The position numbers and the translations under genes are program-made. The notes under the pieces were generated by a model, which was given only the letters and a program-made list of their open reading frames with translations, did not search any database and was not told where the DNA came from. DNA of 64,000 bases from Pogonophryne albipinna (lineage: Eukaryota; Chordata; Actinopteri; Perciformes; Artedidraconidae), in NCBI GenBank assembly GCA_028583405.1, contig CM053252.1, positions 40,795,197 through 40,859,196 on the forward strand, given 5' to 3'. Numbering within the stretch: the first letter of the stretch is position 1; each line of letters starts with the position of its first letter. Positions 11,189 through 20,978 of the stretch are shown here, piece after piece.

Positions 11189-11383
11189 AGTTCTCATTCA
11201 TAACACTTCGTTCGATGTCTCACTATGGGATGCGCCTCAACGCGTATGCAAACAGAAGCATCAATCTCATTACGCCAATCCTGATTGGCTGGTGATCTTG
11301 ACGTCAACGTCAGGGAATCCACCCACCCTTTAAGTAGCTTGCGCTACGACGCAGCGTCATTCAAACACCTCTTCTCGCTTCAG
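11189..11383. repeat. DIRS left inverted terminal repeat
   Basis: Matches the reverse complement of 16535-16754 over most of its length, including the shared GACGTCAACGTCAGGGAATC segment. The outermost bases differ from the right repeat and instead match the internal complementary region, as expected for DIRS elements. Confidence 0.88.
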
Positions 11384-11842
11384 AGCACATCTCGATTTAT
11401 CAGTAACCGGGCTAGCTTAACGGTCCACAGACTGAACCCAAAGCTAACATTCGGTCGACGGGCGCTTGCCGGTTACTTTTTTGCTTTGCAAGAAGACTGA
11501 GCAATATTAACACACCAGTTAATATTGTAATCTGCCTCGCCGTTCTTTCTGTCGAAATAACGGTAAGGTTTGATTTTTTCTTCAAGCTAGTAACATACCT
11601 GTTCCTAGTTTGTTCTTCCCTCCACACCTACACCACGGTAAAGAGGACGTTCTCTTTTCTCTCTCACACCAGAGGAGACAGAGATAAAAAAAGGTATTAA
11701 CACACCAGTTAATATTCTTTAAAGAATAAAATCTACACCGTCGCCTTTTTTCCTTTCGGACTAACGGCAAGGTTGGATTTTTTCTAAGTAACGTACCTGT
11801 TACTAACGTGTCCACTCCACGCCGACATCCCGGCGATCGAAG

Positions 11843-13290
11843 ATGGACCCTTCTCTCCCTCACACCAGAGGAGTCAGGGACTCGGAGGCTCGGCTATGCG
11901 GCTGCGGGTTTAAGATTTCAGGCACAGACTCACACCAGGTCTGCTCGTCCTGCCTCAGAACTTGCCCCAAGCAGCGAGGACGAAGAGGCAGCTCCTTCCA
12001 GTCTTTCCGGAGATGCTGGACGAGATGTCGGTCTCGTGGAGAGACCGTCCCTTTAGCAACAAGGCCCCAATCCAGAGTGCCTCCTCCCTGGACTGTGGCG
12101 GTATGGAGAAGCTCGGCCTGCTCCGCATGCCACCCATGGAACCGCTGGTGGCAGCCCACCTCCAACCGAGGCTGGCTTCGACACCAAGCAGGAACCCCAT
12201 GCTACCGGCAAAGGCAGACCGGTTCCAGTCAGCGATGACCGAACGGGCCTATAAAGCCGCAGCTTTGTCCGCCAGGGCACTCAACGTCTCCTCGCTGCTG
12301 ACCGCCTACCAGGCGGAGCTTTGCGAAGACATGTCGAGCAGACCTGAGCCTGCCGTGTGGGACGAGATCACAGCGATCACGGACATTTGCCTCCGTGTGC
12401 AGCGCTGTGCAGTCCAAGCCACGGGCAAAGCGCTGGGAATGATGGTGGTACAGGAGAGAGCCAGGTGGCTCAACCTGACCAACCTTCCAGACCGGGAAAA
12501 AGAGGATGTTCTGGACATGCCTATTGTTCCCGAGGGCATATTTGGCTCCGCTCTAGCTTCAATGCAGCTGAGGTGCGAGTCAAAAAGGAAGGGAGACGAG
12601 GCTCTCCAGCTCTGTCTCCCCCGAAGGGTCCAGCCGCCACCTCCAATGGTCCCGCGGCAGGCCTTCACCCAAGCTGTCTCACGTCCTGCCCGGTTCAAAA
12701 TACCGAAGCAGCAGAGACCGCAGCCCGTCCCGGGTCCCCAGCCCGGGCACGAGGGAGCTGGCCAAGAAAATCTCCGGTCCCGGCAGCTGCCGCTCAGGCG
12801 CAGCCGACCCAGGTTTTCAGCCACCAGGCGAGGAGGAAGAAGAAGCGGGCGGCCTGACAGCCTCCTCTCCTCGATGAAGGAGCTGGAAGTTCCCGGTTCC
12901 CCAGCTCCAGAGCACGTTCCACTGTTGGATGCGCATGTGTTTTCGGGGTGCCACCATGCCCCTATCTTCCCGCCGCCTCGAGTGATGCCAGAACGTCATC
13001 CTCAAGTTCGCGCCATCAGGGAAATGGACTTAACATCAAAGACAGCAAGTTCCGCTGCCTGTTTAAGTCACACAAACACATGTCATCATTGTTGTTTCAA
13101 AATAAATCATTTTCCACTGTCGTTTCCAGGCTTGAAGCCAAGGGCGCAGTCAATAAAAATGAAAAGAAAAACAATAAAAACAATAAACAGTCTGTCGTCT
13201 GCCCCTCTTTTGAGAGCGGCTACGGCCTCTCTCAAAAGGCGGACAATAGACGGGATTGTGAAGGCACCACCGCCACGGGCATGCGCAGTG
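11843..13290 (+). pseudogene. DIRS Gag-like protein, frameshifted
   Basis: Begins at ATG 11843 (MDPSLPHTRG) with a Cys/His cluster, CGCGFKISGTDSHQVCSSCL, typical of the start of fish DIRS Gag. The frame shifts near 11950, and the long frame from 11962 then continues with a helical region (about 12230-12560) and a basic, proline-rich region (about 12600-12860, PRRVQPPPPMV and RRGGRRSGRP). Gag proteins package the element's RNA; the basic tail probably binds nucleic acid. From 12960 the sequence is less conserved and leads without a stop into the reverse transcriptase. One or more indels make the ancestral start and end uncertain. Confidence 0.7.
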
Positions 13291-14420
13291 TCGGCCGGGG
13301 TTGTCAACCTGGGGTACCACCGTGTTCAGACACTAGAGGGCCCCATAACACAACAAATAGAGACACTGAGGGCAGACGACAGAGCTGTGACATCTCCGCT
13401 CGCTTTGAGAAGCAAAAAGTGGAGGATGCTCACAGATTCTGCTTGGGTTTTCAAGACAGTAACACGGGGCTACAGGCTCCAATTCGCTGTCACCCCACCT
13501 CACTTCTCGGGCATTCTGTATTCACAGGCCCGGGGAGAGTCGGCCCATATTCTAGAGCAAGAGATTTTCTCGCTACTAGAAAAGAAGGCTATATCAATAA
13601 TACCCGCCGAACAGAGTCAGAGCGGCTTTTATTCCAAGTATTTCCTCGTTCCCAAACGGGGAGGGAACGGAATTCGGCCTATAGGCCTACTAGATTTGAG
13701 AGCTCTGAACAAATATCTCAAAAGATACAAATTCAGAATGCTCACTCACACATTTCTGTTGCGTCTCGTGCGCCAAAACAACCTGAAAGATGCGTATTTC
13801 CACATCCCAGTATATTACCCACACAGGAAATATCTGAGGTTCGCCTTTCAGGGTGTCTGTTACGAGTACAGAGTCATTTCATTTCAAACCTTTATTTAGA
13901 CAGATAGGTCTCTTGAGATCATGGATCTCTTTTACAAGGGAGACCTGCATCAATTTAGTTCCACATGAAACATAAAAACAACATAAAAACAACAATAGAG
14001 GACATCATATTTACATATTCACCAACACTTACAAACACCCATAGTGTCAGAAAGCATCTCGTGCAGACGTGCCTTAAAAACATTCAGAGAAATAAAATTG
14101 CTCAATTTCAATTTGGACTGTAGGTACTTCCCTTCGGTCTGTCTCTCAGCCCGCGAGTGTTTGTACGGTGTACGGAAGCCGCGATAGCCGCGTTAAGACA
14201 ACAGGGTATTCGCCTGGCAACTTATCTGAGGATTGGCTCCTTCTAGCACAGTCGGAGCAAGAGGCTATTACGCAGACGAATGTCCTCGTAAAACACCTGC
14301 TCGACCTGGGTTTCGTAATAAACACAGAAAAGAGCATGTTGTCCCCAGCCCAGACTGTACTCTTACATGAGGGAGTTTCAGCGCTGGGTAGCTGCCCTCA
14401 GACTGGACCCCGCGCGTCAT
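13291..14420 (+). pseudogene. DIRS reverse transcriptase, interrupted
   Basis: Recognisable RT blocks: YFLVPKRGGNGIRPIGLLDL (fingers), the LKDAYFHIPV block containing the first catalytic aspartate (about 13785-13812), then FQGVCYEYRV up to 13873. A 250-bp antisense retroposon fragment follows at 13874-14123. The RT resumes with a PFGLSLSP-type block at about 14124-14150. At the YxDD position (about 14220-14235) a one-base deletion shifts the frame and removes the catalytic aspartate pair. A short gap also seems to precede the LKDAY block. The enzyme is dead. Confidence 0.8.
13874..14123 (-). mobile_element. Short retroposon fragment inserted in the DIRS RT
   Basis: About 250 bp interrupting the RT exactly between two adjacent conserved blocks. 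On the plus strand it starts with TTTCAAACCTTTATTTAGAC followed by GAGATC..GATCTCTTTT and AAGGGAGACCTG. This motif order is familiar to me from fish interspersed repeats, here seen in antisense with the T-rich end at left. The family is not assigned. Confidence 0.6.
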
Positions 14421-14900
14421 GGCGCGCGGAGAGTGATGGTCACTATGAAATGCGTAATGGCACTGCGCCACTGGCTACACCCGACTTTTCTAGTACGGGG
14501 CGTGCCTATGGGTGCTGTCCTATCGCGGAAGGTGGTCACCACAGACGCATGTCTGACGGGCTGGGGGGTATATACGAAGGTCGACCTGTGAGGGGTCTCT
14601 GGAGCAGAGACCTCCAACGGTCACACATAAATGATCTGGAGCTTTTAGCGGTGTTCCTCACCCTGAAACGCTTTCTGCCTTTTCTCAGAGGACATCATGT
14701 CCTCGTGAGGACAGACAACACGACCACAATATCGTATATAAACCGCCAAGGGGGTTTGCGTTCTCTCCAGTTTCACATGCTGGCACGCAAACTGATCTTA
14801 TGGAGCTGCGGACGTCTCCTCTCTCTGAGAGCGACGCACGTACCAGGAGTGATGAACCTCGGGGCAGATCTGCTGTCCAGAGGTGCACCACTATATGCAG
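14421..14900 (+). pseudogene. DIRS RNase H domain
   Basis: The four acidic positions of RNase H can be read: VVTTDACLTGWG (about 14533-14567), NDLELLAVFLTLKRF (14632-14676), VRTDNTTTISYINRQGG (14704-14754) and NLGADLLSRGAP (about 14860-14890). The first lies in a different frame from the rest, so at least one frameshift falls near 14580. RNase H degrades the RNA of the RNA-DNA hybrid during reverse transcription. Confidence 0.8.
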
Positions 14901-15279
14901 ACTGGACTCTACATCCAATAATTGTGAGTCAGCTGTGGGTGCGTTACGGCCGGGCCGCGGTGGATCTGTTCGCATCGAAAGAAAATGCTCAATGTCAGCT
15001 GTTCTTTTCAATGCGCGATTTAAACGCACCGTTAGGCGTGGACGCGCTCGCGCACGTTTGGCCTCCGGTCCTTCTGTACGCGTTCCCACCCCTGGCTCCG
15101 ATACCCCTAACTCTGGCCAGAGTGAGAGAACAACGCCACACACTTATCCTGATAGCTCCGCACTGGCCTGCAATGTACTGGCTGGCGGAGATATATCAGC
15201 TGCTGTGCGGGCAGCCGTGGCAGCTCCCACTACGCAGGGACATATACTGTCTCAGGCGGGGGGGTGATTTTTCACCCAC

Positions 15280-16356
15280 ACCCAGAGCGCTTGGCACTAT
15301 GGGCCTGGCCCGTGAGTGGTACAATCTGAATACAGTGGGGCTCCCTCAGAAGGTGATAAACACTATTCAGAGTGCAAGAGCTTCCTCCACCAGGTCTCTC
15401 TATGACTGTAAGTGGAGGGTGTTTGAGGAGTGGTGCCTTAAAAAAGGACACATCTCTTTTCAATGTCCTGTTGGGGTGCTTTTATCATTTTTACAGGACT
15501 TAATTGATAAACACAGAGCTTTCTCTACGATCAAAGTGTACCTGGCTGCTATTGCTGCATGCCATGTGGGCTTTGAGGGAAAGACGGCTAGCCAACATCC
15601 TTTGGTCTGCCGTTTTATGAAAGGGGCTCGCAGGCTCCTCCCTGTTTCCAGGTCACTGGTGCCCTTATGGGACTTGGCAGTGGTTTTAGATGGGCTCACT
15701 CGACCTCCATTTGAACCCCTGGAAGAAGCTGACATGAAACACCTGTCACTGAAGACAGTGCTGTTACTGGCTCTGGCATCTGCCAAGCGAGTCAGTGACA
15801 TTCATGCGCTCTCTGTACATCCTTCATGCACTCAGTTTCCCCCTGGGCAAACGAGAGTGTTGCTGAAGCCCAACCCTGCCTTTATACCTAAGGTGGTTGG
15901 CTCATGTACCCCCATTGACATTGTGGCATTTCCTCCGCCGCTGTGTTCCTCTGAGGAACAGCGGCCAAATTTGCTGTGTCCAGTTCGTGCTTTACGCACC
16001 TATATGGACAGGTCAAAGAGTTTCGTTGTAATGACCAACTCTTTATATCCTGGGCTAACCCTCAGAAGGGCAAGCCTGTTACCAGGCAACGGCTCTCCCA
16101 CTGGATTGTGGAAGCGATTGCTCTGGCTTATACGAGTCAGGGTTTGCAGGCACCAACGGGCCTGCGTGCTCATTCTACTCGTGGACTGGCTACATCCTGG
16201 GCTTTGTTCAAGGGTGTTTCCATCCAAGACATTTGTGCAGCAGCGAGCTGGTCCTCGCCGCTCACTTTTGTCCGCTTTTACAGGCTAGATGTCTCTGCTC
16301 CAAGTGTGGCCCGCGCAGTGCTGGGCCCCGTGTTGAGACAGGGTTCTACCTGTTAA
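15280..16356 (+). pseudogene. DIRS tyrosine recombinase, one frameshift
   Basis: Lambda-integrase-type recombinase that would integrate the circular DNA copy by strand exchange. Visible parts are an N-terminal SAM-like region (LYDCKWRVFEEWCLKKGHIS), the first catalytic arginine in LASAKRVSDIHALS (about 15775-15815), the H-x-x-R box HSTRG (about 16171-16185) and the nucleophile tyrosine in FVRFYRLDV (about 16268-16294). A one-base frameshift near 16024 splits the protein between the first arginine and the H-x-x-R box. All catalytic residues themselves remain. The product ends at the TAA at 16354-16356. Confidence 0.88.
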
Positions 16357-16409
16357 GTTCTGGTGGTTTTGGTGATTTTCGAGATAAGCATGTCTAGCAA
16401 TACGGGAGT

Positions 16410-16512
16410 TTCAATATCCCATAGTGAGACATCGAACGGAGTGTTATGAATGAGAACTATAGGTTACTTACGTAACCCCAGTTCAGAGTAACATGAAGTG
16501 AGATGTCTCACC
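16410..16512. repeat. DIRS internal complementary region
   Basis: CCCATAGTGAGACATCGAAC and following bases are the reverse complement of the outer left repeat (about 11189-11230). The next bases, GGTTACTTACGTAACCCCAG, are the complement of the right terminus (about 16707-16754). This linking region lets the linear copy be rejoined into a circle and is diagnostic for DIRS elements. Confidence 0.85.
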
Positions 16513-16534
16513 AGACGGCCCTTCTTGCTAAGGC

Positions 16535-16754
16535 GAAGCGAGAAGAGGTGCTTATTTTGAATGAGGCTGCGTCGTAGCGCAAGCTACTTAAAGGGTGGGT
16601 GGATTCCCTGACGTTGACGTCAAGATCACCAGCCAATCAGGATTGGCGTAATGAGATTGATGCTTCTGTTTGCATACGCGTTGAGGTGCATCCCATAATG
16701 AAACATCTCACTTCATGTTACTCTGAGAACTGGGGTTACGTAAGTAACCTATAG
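16535..16754. repeat. DIRS right inverted terminal repeat
   Basis: Reverse complement of the left terminal repeat, extended at its outer end by CATGTTACTCTGAGAACTGG and a GTTACGTAAGTAAC palindrome. Confidence 0.88.
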
Positions 16755-16760
16755 ATTTGT

Positions 16761-16861
16761 TTCGCTAGCAGCAGTGAAGATAGAGCCTCAGAACCTGAAG
16801 TCTTCGACTCTTCTGAAGAAGAAGAATACAAAGACAACAACAAGGATCCATTTGGACATGG
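16761..16861 (+). pseudogene. Continuation of the split exon, acidic segment
   Basis: After the DIRS element the frame reads ASSSEDRASEPEVFDSSEEE, then EYKDNNKDPFGHG, and ends at a GT donor (GGTAAGT at 16862). An acidic N-terminus of this sort is common in piggyBac-type transposases and derived genes, but also elsewhere. The coding frame joins without a shift to the next exon at 17590 (split Gly codon). Confidence 0.5.
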
Positions 16862-17131
16862 GTAAGTGTAAATATTACAGTAATAGTGTACTGGCAATGT
16901 GTGGGGAATACCGCGAAAATGAACAATAGGTTTATTGATATATATTTTTTATCGATAGTCATGAACTTTTTCTTGGGACAAAATAGACTCTCCATTAGCA
17001 AACGTTTAATCTGTGTTAACGTTATTTTGGAGTGTAAAAGTGAGATTACATGTGTAGATGATTAAATTAATCATGTATTCGTCCCACAACGGAGACATTT
17101 ACAGTGACATGTTTTTGCCATTGATTATTTT

Positions 17132-17472
<341 letters not shown>

Positions 17473-17667
17473 TCCCAAACTTTCTTTTTATGTGTGCATT
17501 GTTATTTGTGCTTGAGCAACATTTTACTTGAACTTTATTTCAATGAAATTAGTAGTAATTATTGTCCTACATTTTAATTTGTTTTACAGAGATGTTTCAC
17601 AGCTGCCTGGGCCTAGTGGCCCACAGGCGGAGTTTATCCAGCAGCCAGAACATCCATCTGTGCCGGC

Positions 17668-18466
17668 TAGGGATGTCCCGATCACCTTTTTTTGCTCCCG
17701 ATCCGATTCCGATCATTTGATTTTGACAATCTGCCGATACCGATTTTTTCCGATCTTTATGCAATGCATTAAGAAGAAAAATAAGGTAACAGATAACGGC
17801 TGGTCATCCAATGCGATGAATTCAGCTATCTTGGCTGTTATTTGTTTGGCCTTTTCACTGTTCTGGGGCAGTTTCTCTTTCCTTTTAAAAGTCTCTGAAA
17901 GTGTCGGTTGTTTCAGTGCCGTTACCTGAGTGGCCGCTGTGTACTCGTCGTGTTGGTGTTTGTTTCTCAGGTGGCGTATTAGATTGGTCGCGTTGAACGT
18001 AGCTCTGTTCTTTCCACCACGCGGAACCTCCTTCTTGCAAACATTGCATCTGGCTGTTACACTGCCTTCGCTTTCAATATTATAATACTTCCAAACTCCT
18101 GACATTTTCTCTGTCCCGAGTCACCAGCTGAACGTAGCCTCTCGTTAGCTTACTGCTACTATTAGACACTGCGCGCCCACTCTGTTGCCAGCTTTGAGAG
18201 AAATAAGCAACCAGGTCTGAAAACAAGCCCAAAAGAAGCAACACATACATGATGTTGTGTAATTTTAAACCAAAACTAAGGGCTCAGGATGACTTTAAGA
18301 CGTGAACATGGTCATTTTTGTTTTGTAACATTAAATAAAATACAAACATTTTATATAAAAACATTTTTTTTTAAAATCCCGATCCCCGATTTTTTTCTTC
18401 CGATCTTTTGAAAATCACGTGATCGGCTCCGATCCCCGATCACGTGATCGGATCGGGACATCTCTA
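17668..18466. mobile_element. Non-autonomous hAT element carrying a BED-finger ORF (copy 1)
   Basis: 799 bp with terminal repeats TAGGGATGTCCCGATC / GATCGGGACATCTCTA and a perfect 8-bp target-site duplication GTGCCGGC (17660-17667 and 18467-18474). Subterminal zones repeat CGATC motifs. Related copies are at 51743-52540 (own TSD) and, as part of a duplication, at 23281-23849. Confidence 0.93.
17713..18105 (-). CDS. BED-type zinc-finger ORF inside the hAT element
   Basis: 131 codons on the minus strand starting MSGVWKYYNIESEGSVTARC. The BED finger (CNVCKKEV .. HLRNKH) is followed by TALKQPTLSETFKRKEKLPQ, the segment that in ZBED-type hAT transposases precedes the catalytic core. The core is absent; the ORF runs into the terminal repeat. 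BED fingers bind the transposon ends. The related copy at 51849-52190 keeps the same frame with substitutions. The ORF may be only a leftover of an internal deletion, or a kept DNA-binding peptide. Confidence 0.65.
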   Translation of the reverse strand: MSGVWKYYNIESEGSVTARCNVCKKEVPRGGKNRATFNATNLIRHLRNKHQHDEYTAATQVTALKQPTLSETFKRKEKLPQNSEKAKQITAKIAEFIALDDQPLSVTLFFFLMHCIKIGKNRYRQIVKIK

Positions 18467-18927
18467 GTGCCGGCCCCCAGGTCAAGATCTACTGTGGCTC
18501 AAGGGCCTTCACCAGAGCCATCAACACAAAGGACCAGCAGACCAGCATCACTACAGCTGCCTCCACCTCCAACTGCGGCTGCCACCAGGTCTAGATACAC
18601 CTCAGCACAAAGGCTCCACCACAGCCATCACCTTCAATCCAGACAGCAAGGAGGTCTCGTGGAGGTCTCGTATAGCACTTGTACACCCCACCTACACAGC
18701 AGCCCATGCACCATAACCCCCACCTACACAGCAGCCAGACCCACTGTCTTGGAAGACAGACAAAGACCTTGACACTGTCTTGACATTTATACTGAATAGT
18801 TGTTTGAAAGTTCTGATGTTCAATATTGTAAATAGTTAGATTTTCCAGTTTCTTATATTTATATAAATATTTGTTTGAAAAAAACATATTGATAATAAAT
18901 TGTTGGTTGAAAAAAAAGGTTGAAAGC

Positions 18928-19689
18928 TGTTGGGGTACACAGGACCTAGTCCGTACTCCGCGCAGATCGTTTGGATATGGCCAGAGCAGGGTCTGGCCCG
19001 ATGTTCCCGGTGAACCGTTCTTTTCTGGAGAGCAGAGGCAATAGTCTAGAAATAGTCAAACAGTCAAACACCACTGGACTTCGTACTCCGATTTGGTTCT
19101 GATATTACTTTGGTACTTTAATCACAGTTCAGCAAATACATTCAATTTGATACAATACCACAAAGCGCTTTGGGGACTCCTTCTTGAGGTCTCACCGTGA
19201 CAGGTCCGTCAGAGTAAGATCCCAGTTAAAGAGAGCCCCGAGTTATAGAAACATCCTGTTCTTTATAATTTTTGCTGTGAAGCCCCCACCTTTGGTGCTC
19301 TCTCTTGGTGTAATGCTGTGAAGCCCCCACCTTTGGTGCTCTCTCTTGGTGTAATGCTGTGAAGCCCCCACCTTTGGTGCTCTCTCTTGGTGTAATCTGC
19401 CTTTGCTGCCCAGACTTCGCTCACAAGACTGTCCTTGGGAAACGTTGCGCCTGCTTGGTTCTCACAAGACTTTGTGTGAGAACAAATGAGTTCTGCAACC
19501 TTGTTGCATTTCAGTTTGGACAGAACAGAATGCATCTGTTCTTAATCTGGTTGACTCATCGTTGTTGTTGCACACAGTATTCACACAGTATATTTCCACT
19601 GAGGCTTTCTCAATGATTGCAGCATTATATTTTAGCTTGTTTTACTATATCTTTACTTCTGTTACTTTTGCCTTATCAATAAACCATCA
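18928..19689 (-). mobile_element. ERV-A 3' LTR (762 bp)
   Basis: Starts TGTTGGGGTACACAGG and ends ATAAACCATCA (plus-strand view). It is preceded by AAGC, the same four bases that follow the second LTR at 25064-25067, so AAGC is the target-site duplication. It is near-identical to the LTR at 24302-25063. The element is read on the minus strand, so this left LTR is the downstream one. Confidence 0.92.
19261..19396 (-). promoter_or_regulatory. ERV-A U3 promoter: three 41-bp direct repeats and a TATA box
   Basis: Three tandem copies of a 41-bp unit containing AGCCCCCACCTTTGGTGCTC lie at 19274-19396. Directly downstream on the minus strand is TATAAAG (19261-19267). This is the usual enhancer-repeat plus TATA layout of a retroviral U3. 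The same arrangement recurs in the solo LTR at about 24635-24770. Confidence 0.6.
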
Positions 19690-19711
19690 ATCCCCCTTTT
19701 GCCCCATTCCA
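19690..19711 (-). other. ERV-A polypurine tract
   Basis: On the minus strand GGGGCAAAAGGGGGAT directly precedes the 3' LTR; it primes plus-strand DNA synthesis. Confidence 0.85.
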
Positions 19712-19826
19712 TAGATTGGGGCAATAACAACAATGTATGCAAGCGAAGCAATAGTTCAGTGCAGTAATTTCAGTATGCTTTAAATCATTTAGTCTATACA
19801 GTTTCTTAGCTGATGTTTTATGGTTC

Positions 19827-20860
19827 TCATGCGTCCATGTCGTCGCTTTGCCATGGGATGTACGGCGGGGAGGAGGGAACTAATGGGAAGAAAGCGTCAT
19901 ATTTGGAGCAGTTGTCGGCCGGATTGTCTTTCATCATTACTTCCCACACACAGTCGGGTTCTATGGGGGCAGCGACTATTTTGAGAAGGGGTCTAGCCCC
20001 CATACACACGAGACAGTCGTCTCCTGTGTCGATTGCTGCCTGCTGGGCCATTAGCAGCCAGTTGTTACTGGTCACTGAATGTCCCGAGACCCCGGTTGCC
20101 GCTTGGAACTCTTTGTCTACTGTCCAGTCTTCAGTTGAATGAATTACCACCCCCTTTTGTACTGTAGTGTCATCCGCAAGTGGTTTAGGTATTTTGCTAG
20201 ATATGCAAGCGAAAAGGGGAAACTGGGGGTCGTTCTCGTTAGAATGGGCCCATAAGTAGAAAAGCGCGCAAGTGACTGTGGGGTCTCTTACTGAATCTGG
20301 GGCTGCTGTTAGATTTAATTTGAGGGACAAGCCGGCGGAGGATTTGGACAGTGTGATTGTTTCCTAAGTGCTATTGCTGGTCCTGTTGACCACGACCTCC
20401 AGTCCGCCCCTGTTTCTCCAACCAGGTCTTTCCATTCGTCACCTATGGTTATGTACCATTGATACCCGTTGCCCCAACTTCTACCATTTTGGCCATGGTT
20501 ATTTGTTAGACTTGAGTACGGGATTAGACTAGTTGTGCTTGATTTTTCAGGTATACACAGTATAAGGGAAACACGTTTAAGTGAAGCTTTTTGGTCGCAT
20601 TTTGTGAAATTTACTGTGTACACCGTGGCACGTGTTTGTGAAACATCACGTTTTGTACGGGTCTTACTGGAGTGATTTTGTGGTGTGGGGTTTGGTGGTG
20701 AAGTGACATTTCTTGGTGTGTTGTCTTTGATCTCTCTGGGTCGTTCTCCAAGTAGTATCACTAGGATTCCCATCATGATTACCCCCATTAGGGCCAGAGC
20801 GAGGTATGCAAGCTGAGAGCTAGGGCTCCCCCTTTTGCCTTTTGCCATTGTCTTTTTCAA
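19827..20860 (-). pseudogene. ERV-A env remnant, surface part only
   Basis: Two overlapping minus-strand reading frames (20315-20860 and 19827-20330) joined by a frameshift. The first begins with a hydrophobic segment (AYLALALMGVIMMGILVILL) suited to a signal-anchor, followed by a short basic TKRD site. The second contains a WLLMAQQ.. CLVCMGARP region that also occurs in the ERV-B env. The frame ends about 140 bp before the polypurine tract. The transmembrane subunit with its fusion machinery is missing, so no functional envelope can be made. Confidence 0.75.
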
Positions 20861-20978
20861 AGTCTTAGTCCTGTGTGTCAGTTTAAATGGATCTCTTACT
20901 GTGGTGGGTGTATGTAATGCGTGTGGTGTACCGCCTGCTCAGGGGGTGCGGTCCCTTGTCGTGCCTCCTTGCCGGCTG

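Larger units (their letters stand above)
11189..16760 (+). mobile_element. DIRS-like tyrosine-recombinase retrotransposon, inactivated
   Basis: Full-length element of the DIRS order: inverted terminal repeats (11189-11383 and 16535-16754), an internal complementary region at 16410-16512, a Gag region, reverse transcriptase with RNase H, and a tyrosine recombinase. There is no DDE integrase or protease. Flanking TTCGCTAG copies at 11181-11188 and 16761-16768 mark the insertion inside an exon. All three coding regions carry frameshifts and the RT carries an insertion, so it cannot move by itself. Confidence 0.88.
17590..18772 (+). pseudogene. Second exon, proline-rich, interrupted by a hAT element
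   Basis: Coding parts 17590-17667 and 18475-18772, separated by the hAT element. They read DVSQLPGPSGPQAEFIQQPE before and RSRSTVAQGPSPEPSTQRTS, then LQLPPPPTAAATRSRY, after, with the frame unbroken if the element and one target-site copy are removed. The protein is low-complexity, Pro/Ser-rich and ends at TGA 18770-18772. An AATAAA at about 18893 followed by an A-run suggests a transcript end. It may be the N-terminal remnant of a piggyBac-type gene or an unrelated small gene; no catalytic domain is present. Confidence 0.4.

Noticed and set aside
12357..13907. Other long frames overlapping the DIRS coding region
   Set aside because: Shadow frames without conserved motifs; the Gag and RT blocks lie in the frames annotated.
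18590..18887. Minus-strand ORF opposite the proline-rich exon (also at 23965-24261)
   Set aside because: Antisense of an exon whose plus-strand frame continues across the hAT insertion; no domain.
19827..20860. Domesticated envelope gene in ERV-A
   Set aside because: It is frameshifted and lacks the transmembrane subunit, so a captured fusogen is not supported.
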